Positions 59,322 through 64,000 of a DNA stretch of 64,000 nt are shown here, piece after piece (positions within the stretch are counted from its first letter, which is position 1; each line of letters starts with the position of its first letter). A model generated the notes under the pieces. The model saw nothing but the letters and a program-made list of their open reading frames with translations, did not search any database and had not been told where the DNA came from. A program made the position numbers and the translations under genes. Origin of the DNA: Sapria himalayana (taxonomy: Eukaryota; Streptophyta; Magnoliopsida; Malpighiales; Rafflesiaceae); contig JAREIK010010196.1 of NCBI GenBank assembly GCA_029783825.1, positions 1-64,000 on the forward strand, written 5' to 3'.

Positions 59322-60743
59322 ATTCTAATTCAATTGGGTAGATTAACAATAGATACATTGGAGAAAGGTTAATTTTCTGCAGGTGGAGCAACAGCTGAGG
59401 GTCATTACGCAGAACATGGAAAAGAGGTGGAAAGCCTAAATGTGAAAAAGGCAGCAATATGTTTTGCTTATGTATTATGCTGATTATATAGAGTCTATAA
59501 AATTCTGTAATGAATGTAGTGAGCGTCTGTAAGTTGAGTCTGTAAATCTGATGTAAAAACCTGTATTTTAGTACTGGCTCCAAAACTCAAGCCTAATTAG
59601 GATAGTCCAAGAGTTTCTAAGTGTCTGTAAGAGTCGGCAAAGGCTGTAATATGCATAAAGATATGGCAGGAAGGCAGGAACACGGATGTAGAAATATATA
59701 CTCGGCATAGGAGAGTGAAAGGTCTATTGTATCTACTATTTTGGAATTTAATTTTGTAGAAATATGAAGCAGGAAAACATCTGAAAATCCAGATGGTTGC
59801 AGAATGATCTTCGCATGTATTAAGTCAGTTGTATAGAGTCTGTAAAATTTTGTAGTAAATGTCAAGCGAGTGGCCAGCAATTGTAATTATGCGGTAAAAA
59901 TCTATAAGATAGCAAGGGCCGCAAAGGTTAAGCCTTTGTAGGATAATTTAAGAGTTTGTAAGTGTCTGTATGTGAAGGCTATTATGACAGGCAGGCAGGA
60001 GCAAGGAGGCAAACCGGCACAAGTGAGTGTAATGTATATTGTATTTTCTTTTTGGGTGTTTTATTTAATTTTGCAAAATTAGGGAGCAAAAATACACCCA
60101 CAGATGGTTGTAGCATGTTGGAGGTGGTCTGCACGTAGTGTCTGGTCAAGAGCCAGGAATAGATTAAGAAAAATGGTTAGCATTGTTGCAAGAGTTTGTA
60201 AATAAGAGTGGGTGGTGGTAGGTTGAGTGTTAGCAGGTAGTACTGGGCTGTCAAGACAAACAGCTACCTGTTTGCAGGAATAGGTCAGTGTTTTTGGAGG
60301 TGATAGGTTGAGTTTTGGTAAGTAGTAGTGGCCGAGTATGAGATTAAGTGTCACATGCTATGGGGGTGGTCTGCAAGTAAGTGTCATAAGAGGTCTAGAG
60401 GGTGGTGATCGGTAGGAACTTACAATCTGGAAGGAGCACGGCAAAAGAACAAGATACAGAGAAGTCTAAATGAGTTGAAGAGGATGGAGGAAAGATAGAA
60501 AAGATAGCAAATCTAGCTGGATCCAAGGGCAACAAATTTTCTAGAGTGGCAATCAAAACTCAATAAAAGTCATAACAAAGCATAGGCTATCATAGAAGAT
60601 TAATTGTAAATTTATTAGATTTCCATGCATGAATTTTTTGTTTTGTAAGAAAGGGTGTAAAAGGGAAAAGGATAGATCTAGTTTGTAAAAAAAGGTATTC
60701 CTTCGCCAAAAGAAAGAGTATAATAATAAAACAAAATAAAAAA
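59322..60743 (+). mobile_element. 5'-truncated LINE 3' end with 17-bp TSD
   Basis: 1,422-bp insertion flanked by AAGTTATTAAATAATTT at 59,305-59,321 and 60,744-60,760. The 3' part carries GGTATTCCTTCGCCAAAAGA (60,694-60,713), the same terminal motif as the other LINE ends, then an A-rich tail (AATAATAAAACAAAATAAAAAAA). No microsatellite array follows. Inside are about 2.5 imperfect units of roughly 340 bp (TATAGAGTCTATAAAATTCT at about 59,487 and TATAGAGTCTGTAAAATTTT at about 59,832). No coding domain remains. Confidence 0.9.
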
Positions 60744-60760
60744 AAGTTATTAAATAATTT
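60744..60760 (+). other. Right target-site duplication of the LINE fragment
   Basis: AAGTTATTAAATAATTT, exact copy of 59,305-59,321. The uninterrupted paralogous site in unit 1 (about 58,031-58,050) reads AAGTTAATAAATGATTTTTT. Confidence 0.9.
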
Positions 60761-60884
60761 TATTTTTTGTTTATTATAAATTATTTATAGTTTCATTTTT
60801 TTATTCAATTTGATATTAAAATATTAAATTATTTAATTAAAAAATTTAAAAATAAATTAAATTCTGAAAATAATTTTGAAATTA

Positions 60885-61300
60885 AAATAGCTAGGGAAAA
60901 ATCCCTTGCTAAATTAGCTAGGGAATTTTCCCTAGCTAATTTAGCAAGGGAAATCTTTATTTTAGCAACGGATTTTTTCATCGCTAAATTTATTTAGCTA
61001 GGAACTATTTCTATCGCTAAAATTTAGTGACCAGCACTTTAGCTTGGGAATCATCCGTTGCTATTTTCATTTAGCGACGAAAAATCTCATTTAGCTTGCT
61101 AATTTAACTAGGGAATTTGTCTTTTTAGCAAGGTATTTTTTGGTCGCTAAATTTTTAGCTAGGGACATTTTCCCTCACTAAATTTTAGGGACCAACACTT
61201 TAGATAGGGAACTGATCTGTAATTAATCCATCGCTATATCTCGTTTAGCGACAGAAAATGCCCATTTAGCTAGGGAATTGTCCCTAGCTATATGAGATTT
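60885..61300 (+). repeat. CACTA right subterminal repeats
   Basis: Clustered TAGCTAGGGAAAAATCCCTT, TTAGCAACGGATTTTTTCAT, ATCGCTAAATTTATTTAGCT and related words, matching in inverted orientation the set at 35,830-36,500. The cluster runs into the terminal TTTTTCTTGTAGGG. Confidence 0.9.
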
Positions 61301-61754
61301 TTCTTGTAGGGTGTAGGGAAAGGGCATGAGATAATAGTTTCAGAGAGATTTTGTTGAAAAGGGGAAGTAGAGAAGGGTAAAAAAAAGAAGATAAAAATGG
61401 ATAGAAAGGGAATGACTAGGGAAATATAGGTGGTCAGTGGATGAACTCTCATAATCAAAGTCAAATTCAAAGAGTTGGCCCTTAATTGTTAATAATAATG
61501 AGCCACTTAATTTGGAGCTAAATAGGATAAGAGATGATATACAAATGTATAAAGGGAGAAGAGGGCCTAACAATAGGGATAAGGCAATGGACGCAATCAA
61601 GCACATGGGAAAGACATTAGGAATGGGGGAAAAATCTGGAGGCATGAATGTACAGGAGCAACCTAATTTTAGTAAGCCATCAAAAAACACAAAAAAAAAA
61701 TACTTGAACATGAAATATGAATCAAAATGCACAACTAAGACAAGCAAAATACAT

Positions 61755-62300
61755 TCATTGTGGATAAAGCATTGTATTGGAACTTAAGAGGAGTAGCGAA
61801 CACTCCAACATTGAATAGAATTAAAAATCTAATTAAAACACAAATTAAAATAATAATTATAGCTGAACCAATGGTGGATATAAGTTTACTAGAAAAATAT
61901 AAAAAGATAGTGGGAATGGGCAATGATTTTGGTAATTCTAATAGTAAATTATGGATAATGTAGGAGAATAATTTAGACATTGAAATTATAAATGAAACCA
62001 AACAAATAATCACTTTTATAATAAGCCCTTAGTCAGAGGCAATTATGTCGGTGGTGTATGCAAAGAATGGAAAAGAGGATAAAAAGTTACTATGACAAGA
62101 AATGAAAAAACTAGCATCAAAGAATATGCCTTGGTCCATAGAAGGTGATTTTAACGTGATTAGAAATGTAACAAAAAAAAGGGGGGAAGACCCCAGATGC
62201 AGAAGCTATAACTTATTTTAATAATGAGGCTATTGCTAATACAAATTTTATGAAAGTAGATTTCTTAGGCTCCAAGTATACATAGTGTAAAACTATAGGA
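61755..62300 (+). pseudogene. LINE copy 3 endonuclease domain, decayed
   Basis: Begins with ALYWNLRGVANTPTLNRI and continues IIIIAEPMVDISLLEKY; the active-site block is MPWSIEGDFNVIRNV (about 62,128-62,172), keeping GDFN. A stop follows KLWIM and others lie before the GDFN block. Confidence 0.88.
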
Positions 62301-62839
62301 AAACAAGAGTAATCTGTCTAGACTAGATAGAATACTATCCAATACAAAATTGGCAGAGAAGTTCATAGCTATGAGAGTTAGACATCTAAATAGGACCTGC
62401 TCATACCACACCATGCTACTCCTATCTATGTTATGGGTAGATGGAAGACCGATAATGATTTTATAAAGACAGTCAAGGATTCTTGCTGGAGGCTGCCATA
62501 ATCAAATTCTATGTAAATATGGGTGATAAAGATGCGTATGCTAAAATATATTAGGAGAATGGAATAAGGATGTATTTGGAAAAGTAAATAAGAAGATCTA
62601 GGAGGTAGAGGAAATGGTGGCCAAATGGAAATAAAATATGAGGAAGAACAAAATGAAGAGAATAGGATTAAAGTAAGTAAAGCTAAGGCAGAACTGAGAC
62701 TTAGAATTAACATGGAAGAAATCTTCTGGAAACAGAGATCAAAAATAAAATGAAGAAAGGAAGGATATAGGAATACTAAAATCTTTCATGCGATTGCCAA
62801 AATTAGGGCCCAAAAGCATAAGATAAAAGCTTAAAAATT

Positions 62840-64000
62840 CTAAGGGTAAATGGATAGAAAAAGAGGAGGAGATAAAGGATAACTTTGAAGAAGTTTATAA
62901 GAGTCTCCTATGAGGGCTAGGCAAGCATAGAGATTCTTTGTTAATGCAAGCTATAGAATATAAAGTGTCAAAAGAGGATAATAAAAAGCTACCCAAATAT
63001 CTAGAGGAAGAGGAAGTAGAAGAAGCTATGTTTGGAATAAACAAAGATATTGCAGCTAGGCCTATGGCCGGAGTAATGGATTCTTTCAATATTACTAGGA
63101 TATCATAAAAAATGATCTAGTAGCATCTATTGCCTAGATTTTCTCAGGAGCCGATATATCAAAATAATGGGCCACCTCTTTAATTGTATTGGTTCCTAAG
63201 AAAGAAAATTCATAGAAATGCCTGGATTATAGACCTATTAGTCTATGTAATATGGTATATAAAATTCAAACAAAAGTACTTCAAAAAATTATTTGAGCAG
63301 AGCATATACTTAATATGGTATATTAAGTAATATCCTCTCTAAGATTATTTGAGCAGAGCATGGGCTTTGTTAAAAATAGGTTAATGATGGAAAATATAAA
63401 TTTAGCTTCAGAATGATGAAGGATATCATAGCCAAAGTGAGAGGGCACAGCGTTGTAATAAAACTAGATCTATCTAAGTCATTTAATAGAGTGGAATGGA
63501 GCACATTATGGCATGTAATGAGGATATGAGGTTTTCAAATTTTGGATAGACATGATATTTAGATTTGTAACAAGCATATGGGTTAAAATACTCATAAATG
63601 GTCTGGTAAGTGGTGATTTAAGCCAGACAGGGGGCTAAGGAAAGGTGACCCACTCTCACCTTTCCTCTTTAACTTATATTTAGAGTTATTAACTTTAAAT
63701 ATAAAGAGATAATGAGAATGAGGAAAATATTAACTTATAAGTAACAGACTAACACTTCTATAATGAGCTACCTTGCATATGCATATGATGCAATTATCTT
63801 TACAAACTCAAGCAACAATTCAGTAAGAAATTTGTTGAGATTATTTAGATCTTAAAAGAAAAATAGGCCAATTGTTGAATAAAAAAATGTCAATTTATAA
63901 TAGCGGGGAAATCCCCCAAAAAGATAGCCTAAAAAATTAAAAGGATCACAGACTTTGCACAAAAGAAATGTGCACAAATGTATCTGGGGTGCCCAATCTT
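62840..64000 (+). pseudogene. LINE copy 3 reverse transcriptase, catalytic Asp lost
   Basis: EEEVEEAMFGINKDIAARPM (about 63,010-63,065) is the AAGPDG region, with Gly-Pro-Asp altered. LIVLVPKKENS and CLDYRPISLCNMVYKI follow (about 63,180-63,260). The catalytic site at 63,772-63,801 reads LAYAYDAIIF where LAYADDxIIF is expected, so the first catalytic aspartate is Tyr. Confidence 0.85.

Larger units (their letters stand above)
35812..61311 (+). mobile_element. CACTA (CMC/En-Spm) DNA transposon, 25.5 kb, with nested insertions
   Basis: The left end starts CACTACAAGAAAA and the right end is TTTTTCTTGTAGGG, its inverted repeat with one change in the last bases (GTAGTG to GTAGGG). The flanking trinucleotides are TGG and TGT, an imperfect 3-bp target duplication. 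Both ends carry subterminal repeats of TTAGCGACGG and TAGCTAGGGAA type. Decayed TNP2-like and TNP1-like genes lie on the plus strand. It splits LINE copy 3 within ORF1. Much of its length consists of later arrays, duplications and insertions. Confidence 0.88.
61312..64000 (+). mobile_element. L1-type LINE copy 3, continuation after the CACTA element
   Basis: ORF1 C-terminal linker (61,320-61,750), endonuclease and reverse transcriptase of the plus-strand LINE whose 5' part lies at 34,673-35,811. It leaves the window just as the post-RT block begins (MYLGCPIF at the last 26 bases). Frames are interrupted by several stops. Confidence 0.9.

Noticed and set aside
61340..61747. 135-residue minus-strand frame with apparent hydrophobic segments
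   Set aside because: It is antisense to the ORF1/endonuclease region of LINE copy 3.
1..64000. tRNA, rRNA, snRNA or miRNA genes
   Set aside because: None recognised by eye; a covariance-model scan would be needed to exclude small ones. The palindrome at 37,518-39,013 is far longer than a miRNA precursor.

Overview
The window looks like a repeat-dominated stretch of a flowering-plant nuclear genome. The evidence is plant L1-type LINEs with a DUF4283 ORF1, a Ty3 element with a tRNA-Met primer site, a CACTA (En/Spm) element with TNP2- and TNP1-like genes, a hAT MITE, and copies of two plant housekeeping genes (RPAP1/MINIYO and ARF1). I cannot name the species. I see no clearly intact protein-coding gene: every recognisable gene carries stops, frameshifts or large deletions.

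Layout, left to right. 1-2,285: 5' half of a LINE on the minus strand. 2,290-7,610: a 5.3-kb (TTC/TTA)n array. 7,787-12,783: a minus-strand, apparently intronless RPAP1/MINIYO copy with two in-frame stops and three frameshifts; a 429-bp hAT MITE with a perfect 8-bp target duplication sits in its 5' region. 12,785-13,340: a second array. 13,340-19,695: a second, nearly complete but decayed LINE, minus strand. 19,697-27,597: an 7.9-kb array with higher-order repeats. 27,598-28,620: a LINE 3' end. 28,625-32,110: an internally deleted Ty3 element with a 2.55-kb LTR. 32,111-32,650: a LINE 3' end on the plus strand. 32,652-34,672: a fourth array, now A-rich on the plus strand. 34,673-35,811: the 5' end of a third LINE, which is interrupted by a 25.5-kb CACTA transposon (35,812-61,311) and resumes at 61,312, running past the window end.

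The CACTA element is itself a nest. It holds subterminal repeats at both ends, a 1.5-kb near-perfect palindrome, a copia gag remnant, A-rich and CT-rich arrays, an ARF1 retrocopy lying in an AT-rich satellite, decayed TNP2 and TNP1 genes, a 1,255-bp tandem duplication, and a 5'-truncated LINE tail with a 17-bp target duplication.

The most unusual pattern is the link between the arrays and retrosequences. Each of the four large arrays begins at the 3' end of a retrotransposed body (three LINE ends sharing the terminal motif GGTATTCCTCCGCCAAAAGA, and the RPAP1 copy), is A-rich on that body's sense strand, and in three of four cases runs straight into the 5' end of the next LINE in the same orientation. 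The region therefore reads as head-to-tail chains of retrotranscripts joined by kilobase-scale, 9-bp-periodic A-rich tails. Coordinates of decayed elements are approximate because they were read by eye.
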